This document shows, in pieces, positions 1 to 6,758 of a DNA stretch of 12,188 nucleotides. Origin of the DNA: Gemmatimonadota bacterium (GTDB lineage Bacteria > Gemmatimonadota > Gemmatimonadetes > Gemmatimonadales > GWC2-71-9); the NCBI GenBank assembly GCA_025361465.1, contig JANYAG010000090.1:1-12188 (forward strand), written 5' to 3'. Position 1 is the stretch's first letter; each line of letters begins with the position of its first letter. The notes under the pieces were generated by a model. It ran no database searches, was not told where the DNA came from, and saw only the letters and a program-made list of their open reading frames with translations. A program made the position numbers and the translations under genes.

Positions 1-987
1 ATGTGGGATGATTGGAGGCTGACGATCAGAACGCCGGTGCTCATCGTGGTGAGTGCGGCGCTCCTCGCACGCACGGCCTCGGCGCAAACCGGCGGCAAGC
101 CGAGTTGCCCCACTCTGCCAGCGCTCGATTCCGCCGAGCTCCTGCGCGACGTCTACCGGCTGGCGGATGATTCGATGCGCGGGCGCCGGATTGGCAGCTC
201 GGAGAATGCGAAGGCGCGCGACTTTCTCGCCGCCCGATTGGATGCACTTGGGCTCGGCGTGATCGGTAGCGGCCGGATCCAGAAGTTCGTGGTACCGCCG
301 TCGGCGCGCCGACCGGACTCGCTCCGCGGCGCAAATGTGGTGGGGCTGATCCGGGGGACCACGACGCCCGACGAGTACATCGTGGTCACGGCACACTTTG
401 ACCATGTCGGGGTAGGTCGGCCGTTGAATGGTGACTCGATCTACAATGGCGCCGATGACAATGCCTCGGGCACGGTCGCGCTGCTCGCGATGGCAAGACA
501 CTTCATGCGGGCCAGGCCGGCCCATTCGATCCTGTTTGCACTGGTTGACGGTGAGGAATCCGGGGAGCTCGGCAGCAAGGCGTTTGTCGCGAATCCACCG
601 GCGCCGCTGGACCGCATGTTGATCGACGTGAACATGGACATGGTGGGCCGCAACACCAACAACGAGCTCTACGCCTCCGGTCCGGCCAAGTACCCCCAGC
701 TCCGGCCGCTGGCGGATGCAGCGGTCGCCTGCTCGCCTTCGCCGGTCATCCTGCGGGTCGGGCACGATTCCGGCGGCCGCGGGTACGACTGGACCAACCA
801 ATCCGATCAGGGGGCGTTTCACGCCAGGGGAATTCCCTTCGTCTACTTCGGCGAAGAGGACCACCCCGACTATCACCGGCCCGGAGACAGCGCTGACCGC
901 CTCATGCCGGCGTTCCTTGTCAATGCCGCGCGGCTGGTGACCGATTTCGTGCGACGATTCGACGAGCGACCGGTGGCGCGCCAGTAA
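1..987 (+). CDS. Secreted M28-family zinc metallopeptidase
   Basis: A 328-residue protein with an export signal (hydrophobic residues 12-24, likely cleavage after A28 in TASA|Q), so it probably acts in the periplasm or outside the cell. It has the full co-catalytic zinc set of the M28 aminopeptidase family: HFD (H132, D134), GADDNASG (D152/D153, bridging Asp), DGEES (E185 catalytic base, E186 ligand), NMDMVG (D213) and DYHRPGD (H292). The N-terminal helix region (about 43-85, with MRGRRIGSSENAKARDFL) is typical of the family. I see no PA domain insert. The expected reaction is removal of N-terminal amino acids from peptides; the specificity cannot be read. The ATG is the first base of the window, so a longer N-terminus cannot be excluded, but the signal peptide looks complete. 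It is the only plus-strand gene, and its TAA stop touches the stop codon of the convergent DUF1801 gene. Confidence 0.92.
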   Translation: MWDDWRLTIRTPVLIVVSAALLARTASAQTGGKPSCPTLPALDSAELLRDVYRLADDSMRGRRIGSSENAKARDFLAARLDALGLGVIGSGRIQKFVVPPSARRPDSLRGANVVGLIRGTTTPDEYIVVTAHFDHVGVGRPLNGDSIYNGADDNASGTVALLAMARHFMRARPAHSILFALVDGEESGELGSKAFVANPPAPLDRMLIDVNMDMVGRNTNNELYASGPAKYPQLRPLADAAVACSPSPVILRVGHDSGGRGYDWTNQSDQGAFHARGIPFVYFGEEDHPDYHRPGDSADRLMPAFLVNAARLVTDFVRRFDERPVARQ

Positions 988-1524
988 CTAGCGCTTCTTT
1001 CGCCGCGAGGCCGATGCGACCTTCGCTTTCTTCGTGGGTCGGCGGGCCGCGGAGGCGGCCGCCCGCTTCCCTGCGGCGGTCAACTTCCGTGACATCTCAT
1101 AGCGGTCGATGTAGGTCGCGGGTGACACCTCGGACACCAAGTCCCCGATGACTTGGAGCGGCAGGTCGGCCGCATGCTTGAAGCGGATGCACGCCTTCCC
1201 CATGTCGAGTTTCCTGCCGGCCTCCGCGAACCCCTGCTTGAGTCTCGCCATCCTCGACGGATCGCCGTACACGCACATCAGGTAGAGCGACGAATAGTTC
1301 TTCTGCGCCGCCAGGGCCGCATAACAAAGCGGATGCCCGTTGTAGGTGTCCGGATACTGCGCCAGGGGAATGCTCCACATGATCATGCCATAGCCCATGC
1401 ACTCCTGGTAGCCGCGAGGCATCCGCCGGCGTACCATCTTCAGCACCGTCTCAAGCTCCGTGCGGCGGTCGGCAGGAAGTCCGGCGAGATAGGCGGCGAC
1501 CGATGCTGCACTGCGACTGACCAT
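988..1524 (-). CDS. DUF1801 (YdhG-like) protein with basic C-terminal tail
   Basis: A 178-residue cytoplasmic protein without a signal or membrane segment. Residues about 8-140 match the DUF1801 family: MGYGMIMW (43-50), the QKNYSSLYLMC segment (74-84), and LDMGKACIRFK (106-116) followed by DLPLQVIGDLV. The family is linked by annotation to iron-chaperone or frataxin-like folds, but its biochemical role is unsettled, so I assign none. The start at 1524 is chosen because AAGGAGG lies 5 bases upstream; the frame stays open further upstream without family similarity. Residues 146-178 form a disordered tail with 14 Lys/Arg and no acidic residue, resembling the Ala/Lys/Arg tails of nucleic-acid-binding proteins. 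The gene follows the ABC-2 permease by 52 bases on the same strand and may be co-transcribed with it. Its stop at 988 abuts the M28 stop. Confidence 0.9.
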   Translation of the reverse strand: MVSRSAASVAAYLAGLPADRRTELETVLKMVRRRMPRGYQECMGYGMIMWSIPLAQYPDTYNGHPLCYAALAAQKNYSSLYLMCVYGDPSRMARLKQGFAEAGRKLDMGKACIRFKHAADLPLQVIGDLVSEVSPATYIDRYEMSRKLTAAGKRAAASAARRPTKKAKVASASRRKKR

Positions 1525-1529
1525 GTCAT

Positions 1530-1536
1530 CCTCCTT
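1530..1536 (-). promoter_or_regulatory. Strong ribosome binding site of the DUF1801 gene
   Basis: On the minus strand the sequence reads AAGGAGG, then ATGAC, then the ATG at 1524. This near-perfect Shine-Dalgarno with a 5-base spacer fixes the start of the DUF1801 gene, excluding the open but unrelated 53 codons upstream. Confidence 0.8.
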
Positions 1537-1576
1537 CGGGGGTGCGTCGGATGGGCGGCGCCCGCACAAGGCGGCG

Positions 1577-2392
1577 TCACGACACCACACGTCGGCGGAA
1601 GGAGCGCACGCCCGACGTGGTGAGCAGCGCGCCCAGCACCGCCAGCATGCCGGCGCTGGCGACCGGCGCCATGTGCGGGACACCCGGTGTCAAGGCAATT
1701 CGGAGTCCTTCACTCATGTACACGAGCGGATTCACCAGCACCAGCACCTTCAGCCAGGGGATCGCCGAGAGCGATACCCAGGGATAGTACACACAACCGA
1801 GAAACATGATCGGTGTCAGCACCAGCGCGAACATCAGCCCGATGTGCTGCGGCCGCACAACCGTCCCGAGAAAGAGGCCAAGCGATGCCGCGGTCCAGCT
1901 CGCCAGGACCAGCATCAGGATCAGCATGCCCCAGCTGGCAACGTGCACGTGCACGTCGGTGGCTGGCAGCACGGTGATGATCGGGAAGATCACCGCCCCG
2001 GCGAGAATGGCCTGAAACGCGCCGAAGGCGACCTTGGCCAGCGGCACCGTCGCCGATGGCGTCGGCGCCAACACCCGATCCTCGATCTCACGCGTGGCGC
2101 CCAGCTCGATGCTCAGGGGCAGTGCGACGGCGGCGATACCGGAGAACACCATCGCCACCGCCAGGAGACCCGGCACCAGGACCGTCGCCATGGTCAGCGC
2201 GCCGGCGGCCACCGGCATCTGCTGGCCGCTGCGGGGGAGCACGTAGGTGAAGACAAAGACCGTGAGGAAGGGGCTCATGACCGTGCGAAGAACGGTTGGC
2301 AGCCATTCGCGCCGCAGGACACGGAGGTCCCGAGCCCACAGTCCCAGCACGGACGCCACCAGGGAAGTCGGTGGGCTACTCACGGAGATCAC
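1577..2392 (-). CDS. ABC-2 type transporter permease
   Basis: A 271-residue inner-membrane protein, the membrane subunit of an ABC exporter. About six hydrophobic segments are visible: residues 35-52, 69-95, 127-143, 152-176, 183-203 and 241-260. The loop EDRVLAPTPSATVPLAK (104-120) after the second segment is where ABC-2 permeases usually contact the ATPase, and NPLVYMSEGLR (221-231) before the last segment is a hallmark of the DrrB/ABC-2 family. The chosen GTG at 2392 overlaps the ATPase gene by 17 bases. A second in-frame GTG at 2383 (overlap 8 bases, GTGAGTAG) would give MSSPP and is equally credible; neither has a clear Shine-Dalgarno, which fits translational coupling. The substrate is unknown; the family exports drugs, lipids or polysaccharides. 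It forms one transporter with the adjoining ATPase. Confidence 0.93.
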   Translation of the reverse strand: MISVSSPPTSLVASVLGLWARDLRVLRREWLPTVLRTVMSPFLTVFVFTYVLPRSGQQMPVAAGALTMATVLVPGLLAVAMVFSGIAAVALPLSIELGATREIEDRVLAPTPSATVPLAKVAFGAFQAILAGAVIFPIITVLPATDVHVHVASWGMLILMLVLASWTAASLGLFLGTVVRPQHIGLMFALVLTPIMFLGCVYYPWVSLSAIPWLKVLVLVNPLVYMSEGLRIALTPGVPHMAPVASAGMLAVLGALLTTSGVRSFRRRVVS

Positions 2393-3320
2393 GACCCGTC
2401 AGGCGGATGAAGACGGTTTCGAGGGATGGTTCAGCGACCTTGAGGTCGGTCAGGTGGTGCTCGGCCATCCGACTGACCACCGCAGGCACTCCATCACTGT
2501 CCACCAGGACGCGCAAGCCGCGGGCGGTGTCCTGAATCTCGCGAAGTCCGGGTACGGCCGAGACGGCGAGGCGCGCGGCGGCGTGATCACCGGCGAGCGC
2601 TACGTCGACGACGGCGGTGCCGCCTGCCTCCCGCTTCAGCGCCTCGGGGGTGCCGTCGGCGAGGATTCTGCCATGATCGACGATGGCGACCCGCTCGCAA
2701 AGCCGGTCGGCCTCTTCCATATAGTGCGTCGTCAAGACCACGGTCAGTCCTTCGCCACGCAGCTCGCCGACGATATCCCACAGGGCCAGTCGGCTCTGCG
2801 GATCGAGACCGGCCGTCGGTTCATCAAGAAAGAGGACCGAAGGGTGATGGGCGATGGCCCGGGCGAGCTGCACGCGCTGGGCCAGCCCGCCGGAAAGCTG
2901 GCCCGGCATCGCGTCGCGACGATCGGCAATCCGGAAGCGCTGCAGCAGGGCCTCGGCCCGGTGTCGTGCGTCCCCGGCCTTCATCCCGAAGTAGCGGCAG
3001 TGGTAATACAGGTTCTCGAAGACGGTGCAGGCCCGATCAAGCGTGATCGCCTGGCTGGCCACGCCGATCTGTCGCCGCACCTGGACCCCATGCGCGGCTA
3101 CATCGAACCCAGCCACCTCCGCCGTTCCGTGCGTGGCGTTGACCTTGGTGGTGCAGATCCCGATCGTCGTGGTCTTTCCCGCCCCGTTGGGCCCGAGGAG
3201 GCCGTAGATCATGCCGCCGGGCACCTCGAGTGAGATACCGTCGAGGGCCACGATTGGTGGCGTCCCCGGGTAGGTCTTCTTCAGGTCGCGCAGCGCGACC
3301 GCGATGCTGGAGCTGGTCAT
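2376..3320 (-). CDS. ABC transporter ATP-binding protein (DrrA/CcmA-like)
   Basis: A 314-residue cytoplasmic ATPase that powers the ABC-2 permease encoded just downstream. All nucleotide-binding motifs are present: Walker A GPNGAGKTT (43-51), Q-loop Q90, signature LSGGLAQR (142-149), Walker B VLFLDE (162-167) with catalytic E167, the D-loop AGLD (170-173) and switch H199 in LTTHYMEEAD. The C-terminal region (about 235-314) ending EPSLETVFIRLTGRDLRE is the accessory domain common in DrrA-type exporters. The start at 3320 gives MTSSSIAVALRDLKKTYPG, the normal beginning of such proteins. Upstream the frame stays open but runs through the tRNA-Ser gene, so a longer form is rejected. No strong Shine-Dalgarno precedes this ATG. 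The 47-base gap to the tRNA contains a stable hairpin. Confidence 0.95.
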   Translation of the reverse strand: MTSSSIAVALRDLKKTYPGTPPIVALDGISLEVPGGMIYGLLGPNGAGKTTTIGICTTKVNATHGTAEVAGFDVAAHGVQVRRQIGVASQAITLDRACTVFENLYYHCRYFGMKAGDARHRAEALLQRFRIADRRDAMPGQLSGGLAQRVQLARAIAHHPSVLFLDEPTAGLDPQSRLALWDIVGELRGEGLTVVLTTHYMEEADRLCERVAIVDHGRILADGTPEALKREAGGTAVVDVALAGDHAAARLAVSAVPGLREIQDTARGLRVLVDSDGVPAVVSRMAEHHLTDLKVAEPSLETVFIRLTGRDLRE

Positions 3321-3333
3321 AGCGGATAGGACA

Positions 3334-3357
3334 GGGGCGCGCCTTGCAGCACGCCCC
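3334..3357 (-). terminator. Hairpin between tRNA-Ser and the ABC ATPase gene
   Basis: On the minus strand GGGGCGTGC, loop TGCAAG, GCGCGCCCC forms a 9-bp stem with one U-G wobble. On the plus strand the same position would be a C-A mismatch, so the structure is better in minus-strand RNA. It begins 10 bases after the tRNA discriminator base and ends 13 bases before the ATPase ATG. There is no clear U-tract (TGTCCTATCC follows), so it could be a weak terminator, a 3' processing or protection element for the tRNA, or a structure affecting translation of the ATPase. The hairpin is directly visible; its role is inferred. Confidence 0.45.
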
Positions 3358-3367
3358 GAGGCCCTGA

Positions 3368-3454
3368 CGGACAGGGAGGGATTCGAACCCTCGATACCGT
3401 TGCCGGTATGCCGGTTTTCGAGACCGGTTCCTTCAACCACTCGGACACCTGTCC
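3368..3454 (-). tRNA. tRNA-Ser (anticodon CGA)
   Basis: A class II tRNA of 87 bases including the discriminator base. The acceptor stem GGACAGG/CCTGTCC pairs fully. The D-arm carries GAGTGGTTGAAGG. The anticodon stem CCGGT/ACCGG encloses loop CTCGAAA, giving anticodon CGA, which reads UCG. The long variable arm TACCG-GCAA-CGGTA is diagnostic for serine, and the T-arm is GAGGG-TTCGAAT-CCCTC. The discriminator is G73, as expected for tRNA-Ser. CCA is not encoded (TCA follows), so the 3' end must be completed by nucleotidyltransferase. It lies 91 bases after the end of an S9 peptidase gene and 47 bases before the ABC ATPase on the same strand. I see no convincing promoter directly upstream; a TTGCCC with a poor -10 17 bases later is the best candidate. 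Confidence 0.96.
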
Positions 3455-3545
3455 AGTGTCGTTCGAGGGGCAAAAGTGGTGGAAACAGCGAGTGGGGGCA
3501 AGAGGACGCTGCTGATCCTCCTGCCTCCACTCCTGGCGCGGGAGG

Positions 3546-6500
3546 CTACCGCGTGCCGCCGCCGGTCCCCCCAGCGGTCGCCGGGGCCGCAGCGGGTGCG
3601 GCTGTCTTCGGCGCCCAGTTCACCTGGCTCTTGCCCTTGTCCCTTGCCGGGATGCCGTGGACCATCCAGTCGGGAGCCGGCTTGCCCATGAGCTTGTTGT
3701 CAAAGAACTGCTGCATGCGCATCGCGATGTCCTTCTGGTTCGCGCGGCTGGCCGGGTTGTGCACGTCATTGTTGTAGTTGATGAGGTACACCTCCTTCCC
3801 CAGCCGCCGCATCCCGACGAACATCTCGATCCCCTGATACCACGGCACCGCGTCGTCGGCATCGTTGCTCATGATGAACAACGGCGTCGTGATGCGATCG
3901 AGCCAGAAGATCGGCGAATTCTCGATATAGAGCTGTTGCCCCTCCCAGAGCGACTTGCCGAGGCGACTCTGGGTCTTCTCATACTGGAACGAACGGGCCA
4001 GGCCACTGCCCCAGCGGATGCCGCCATAGGCGCTCGTCATGTTCGACACCGGTGCGCCGGCCATCGCGGCACTGAACAAGCCGGTCTGGGTGATCATGTA
4101 GGCGATCTGGTACCCGCCCCAGGACTGCCCCTGCAATCCCAATCCCTTCGGATCGACGTACCCGCGCTGCAGCAGCATCTGGACCCCCGGGACGATCGAC
4201 TTGATCGCGCTGGGGCCGGGATACCCGATCTCATAGTGGATATCCGGTTCGAACACGAGGTAGCCGTTTGAGACGTAGTGCGTCGGGTTGATCACGTTTC
4301 GGCCGGTCGGCGGGATGTAGGTGTGGAGGCCGTCCGAGAGTTCCTCGTAGAAGTAGGATATCATCGGGTACTTCTTCGCGGGATCGAAGTGCTCCGGCTT
4401 GTAGAGGAGGCCCTGCAACGGCACCCCATCGGCACTGAGCCAGTGCACCAGCTCAACCGTGCCCCAGTTGTATTCCGGCTGCCACGGGTTGGCATCGGAG
4501 ATCCTGGTGAGCGTTGCCAGATTCGGCCCGACCCAAAGATTCGGGAAGTCGATGAACGTGCTCTTGGTGAGCAGATAGACCTCGGCGTTCTTGGCCTTGG
4601 TCGGCGTGCCGTAGTTCAGGTCCCCGTACACCAGCTTCTCCGGCGGCCGGACGACGCCAACCTGGTCCTTGTAGAAGCCGCTGGCCTTGGTGGCCTCGTT
4701 GAACACGCGGAAATAGAGCGGCTTGGCTGGATCGATCCAGCGGTCCTCGTCGCGATCACGCTGCAAGTCCACCAGGCGGAACGTCAGCTGTTCGCGACGG
4801 CCGACCGAATCGGTGACGATCACTGGAGGGCGGACCCCCGTCGGGTCGAGTTCCCAGAGATCGAACCGATCGTAGAGCAGCACCGAGCGGTCGCCCTTGG
4901 TCCAGCCGGCAATGCCCCAGGCGGCGGGGGTGTCCGGCGTACTCCAGGTCTCCTGCTCAAAATGCACGCCCTTGGCTGGCGCCGAGAAGTCGGTGGTTTT
5001 TCCCGTGGCGAAGGCGTAGCTGTACCAATGCCCGGCATCGTAGAAGACGATGTACTTGCCATCAACCGAGAGCGAGGCGGAACCGGAGATCTTCTGCCGG
5101 ATCAGCTTGCGCACTCCGGTCGTCACGTCCACGGCGTAGATGTCATTGCCGTTGTCGCCCCACATGCTCTGGATGTTGTACGGCACCGACGTGGAGACGA
5201 CCCCCTTGGTGCCGTCGTCGGTCAGGGAGATCGTCGGCATGGAATCGGAGGTGAGGCGCACCACCTTCTTCGATGTCAGGTTGAAGAGCGCCTGATACGT
5301 GCGGTTCCGGTCCCGCGACACCGAAAGCAGTTGTTGCGGCTGCAGTTGTGCATCCTGCCAGTGCCAGAGGTCGAACTTCGCCTTTCCGACGAGAGAGTCA
5401 GCCGGGATGGTGTCCTCGGCCGGTGGGGCGATGCTCAGCAGCAGGGCATTGCCCGCGCGCGTGAAGGTCGCGCTCGCCGATTCGGGGAGGCGCATGCTGT
5501 CGGGCAGCGCGGCGCGGGTCACCACGGCCTGAACCAGCGTGTCCCTGAGGCTACCGTAGTAGAGCTTCGATTGGGCTTCCGGCTTCCCGAAGTCATCGCG
5601 ATCGGAAAGAAAGACGAATTGCTGCTGCTTCCGGTCAAAGGTGAAGCCACGGTAGTTGCCGGCGCCGCTCAACACGGTCCGGGTCGTCCCGGTCACCAGG
5701 TTGCGCACGAACATGCCGTCCTTGGTGGAATCACGCGAGACGACGGTGTAGGCGAGCACCTTCGCGCTGTCATCGAAGGTGTAGGCGAGGACGTCAGTGA
5801 GTTTCTCCTCGACACCTGATGTCAGGTCTCGCAGGACGATGGCACTGCCGTAGCTTCGGCGCGGGCCGGTCGGCGTTGCGCCGCCGCGCCCGCCTCGACC
5901 GCCGCCCCCGGCACGGCCACCGGCCCCTGCGACGCCCACGCCGCCGCGCCCCGTCGTGTCCCCCGCTGCTCTGGCCGTCGCCGAGGTATCACCGGGTGCA
6001 TAGATCATCCACTTGGCGCTCTCGCGCGGCAGGCGGAAGGAACGCACGTTCTCGAGCGTCGTGGCCTTGCCATCGACCAGCGAGAGCATCACCAACGACG
6101 TGCGATTGGTGGTATCCGTCGCCGTGGCAGCTCCTCCGGCCGGCGCCGCTCCGCCAGCACCGCGCCCTGCGGCCGTGCGGGCGCGCGCCGCCACGGCGGC
6201 CCGGTCGACCGCCTCCTTGTTGGGCTGCGTCGTCGTCAGCACCCAGCGATTGTCCACCGTGAATGGCCCGGTGCTTCCACCTGCACCGGCAGCGCCGCCC
6301 GCGCCCCCTCGTCCGCCGCCGCCGCCAGCCGCAGCCGCGCCACCCGGGTTGTTGTTTGGCCGGGAGACGTATCCGAGCGGGACACGGTACTCTGTGGTCC
6401 CCGTCGTCGAACGGATCACCAATTCGCCATCACCAACCTGAGGTGCCAGTCGATACGCGACCCAGTTCCCGTCGTTGGAAAGCGTCGGGGCCTGGATCGA

Positions 6501-6608
6501 CTGCCACTTATCCCAGTCCGCCTGGGTGAGGGCCTTCTTCTGGGCGTGCAGGGCAAACGGGAAGAGCAGCGCGAGGAGCGCAACACCGATCCGACGGGGG
6601 CTTGACAT
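3546..6608 (-). CDS. Secreted S9 (prolyl oligopeptidase family) serine peptidase, copy 1
   Basis: A 1,020-residue exported peptidase. Residues 1-22 are a Sec signal (cleavage near HA|Q23). The N-terminal two thirds resembles a beta-propeller with PD40-like strands (LSNDGNWVAY at 43-52, and SVDGKYIVFY further on). The C-terminal alpha/beta hydrolase domain has GQSWGGYQ with nucleophile S829, Asp in NDADDAVPW (D918) and His in NDVHNP (H950). The usual YGGP oxyanion loop is replaced by YFYEELSDG. The family cleaves short peptides, often after proline; the specificity here is unknown. Three Gly/Ala/Arg-rich stretches (about 88-114, 142-167 and 213-250) and an Ala/Gly-rich C-terminus look disordered. 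The start is placed at 6608 because the signal peptide begins there; the open frame upstream is intergenic. It is a paralogue of the next gene upstream, with identical triad spacing, and is separated from it by 150 bases. Confidence 0.93.
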   Translation of the reverse strand: MSSPRRIGVALLALLFPFALHAQKKALTQADWDKWQSIQAPTLSNDGNWVAYRLAPQVGDGELVIRSTTGTTEYRVPLGYVSRPNNNPGGAAAAGGGGGRGGAGGAAGAGGSTGPFTVDNRWVLTTTQPNKEAVDRAAVAARARTAAGRGAGGAAPAGGAATATDTTNRTSLVMLSLVDGKATTLENVRSFRLPRESAKWMIYAPGDTSATARAAGDTTGRGGVGVAGAGGRAGGGGRGGRGGATPTGPRRSYGSAIVLRDLTSGVEEKLTDVLAYTFDDSAKVLAYTVVSRDSTKDGMFVRNLVTGTTRTVLSGAGNYRGFTFDRKQQQFVFLSDRDDFGKPEAQSKLYYGSLRDTLVQAVVTRAALPDSMRLPESASATFTRAGNALLLSIAPPAEDTIPADSLVGKAKFDLWHWQDAQLQPQQLLSVSRDRNRTYQALFNLTSKKVVRLTSDSMPTISLTDDGTKGVVSTSVPYNIQSMWGDNGNDIYAVDVTTGVRKLIRQKISGSASLSVDGKYIVFYDAGHWYSYAFATGKTTDFSAPAKGVHFEQETWSTPDTPAAWGIAGWTKGDRSVLLYDRFDLWELDPTGVRPPVIVTDSVGRREQLTFRLVDLQRDRDEDRWIDPAKPLYFRVFNEATKASGFYKDQVGVVRPPEKLVYGDLNYGTPTKAKNAEVYLLTKSTFIDFPNLWVGPNLATLTRISDANPWQPEYNWGTVELVHWLSADGVPLQGLLYKPEHFDPAKKYPMISYFYEELSDGLHTYIPPTGRNVINPTHYVSNGYLVFEPDIHYEIGYPGPSAIKSIVPGVQMLLQRGYVDPKGLGLQGQSWGGYQIAYMITQTGLFSAAMAGAPVSNMTSAYGGIRWGSGLARSFQYEKTQSRLGKSLWEGQQLYIENSPIFWLDRITTPLFIMSNDADDAVPWYQGIEMFVGMRRLGKEVYLINYNNDVHNPASRANQKDIAMRMQQFFDNKLMGKPAPDWMVHGIPARDKGKSQVNWAPKTAAPAAAPATAGGTGGGTR

Positions 6609-6714
6609 CGAGGGCACCTGAGAAGGTTTGTTGGGGGTGGGGTAACATAGGACCTGAGGGCCGCATGGCGCGAGGGGCAACGCGCGGACCCACTGGCGTA
6701 GCGGCGATGCGGCG

Positions 6715-6739
6715 CGGGCGGCGCCAAACATGCCGCCCG
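6715..6739 (-). terminator. GC-rich hairpin between the two S9 genes
   Basis: A perfect 8-bp inverted repeat, CGGGCGGC / GCCGCCCG, with a 9-base loop lies 19 bases after the stop codon of the upstream S9 gene, in the 150-base gap. No U-tract follows, so it is at best an atypical terminator or an mRNA 3'-end stabiliser. In DNA this GC-rich a short hairpin can arise by chance. The rest of the gap (6609-6714) holds only the leader of the downstream S9 gene, with a TATGTT box at 6644-6649 as a weak -10 candidate. Confidence 0.3.
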
Positions 6740-6758
6740 GGCTCCATTCATCGTGTCA

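Noticed and set aside
1540..1570. Nested inverted repeats (GTGCG/CGCAC with an inner GGGC/GCCC) between the permease and DUF1801 genes
   Set aside because: They are short, GC-driven, lack a U-tract and lie just before a strong ribosome binding site; not distinguishable from chance.
2247..3233. 328-codon plus-strand open frame opposite the ABC ATPase
   Set aside because: It crosses the permease-ATPase junction and is antisense to Walker A, signature and Walker B codons; no domain recognised.
3502..3520. Short GAGGA/TCCTC inverted repeat after S9 copy 1 as a terminator
   Set aside because: It has a five-base stem, a nine-base loop and only two T before a C-run; too weak to call.
3321..3530. 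N-terminal extension of the ABC ATPase through the tRNA gene
   Set aside because: The extra 70 codons translate the tRNA and its hairpin and do not resemble ABC proteins; MTSSSIAVALRDL at 3320 is a normal start.
4278..5819. 513-codon open frame on the plus strand opposite S9 copy 1
   Set aside because: It is antisense to a clearly conserved peptidase, its translation has no recognisable domain, and long antisense frames are expected in DNA with GC-rich third positions.
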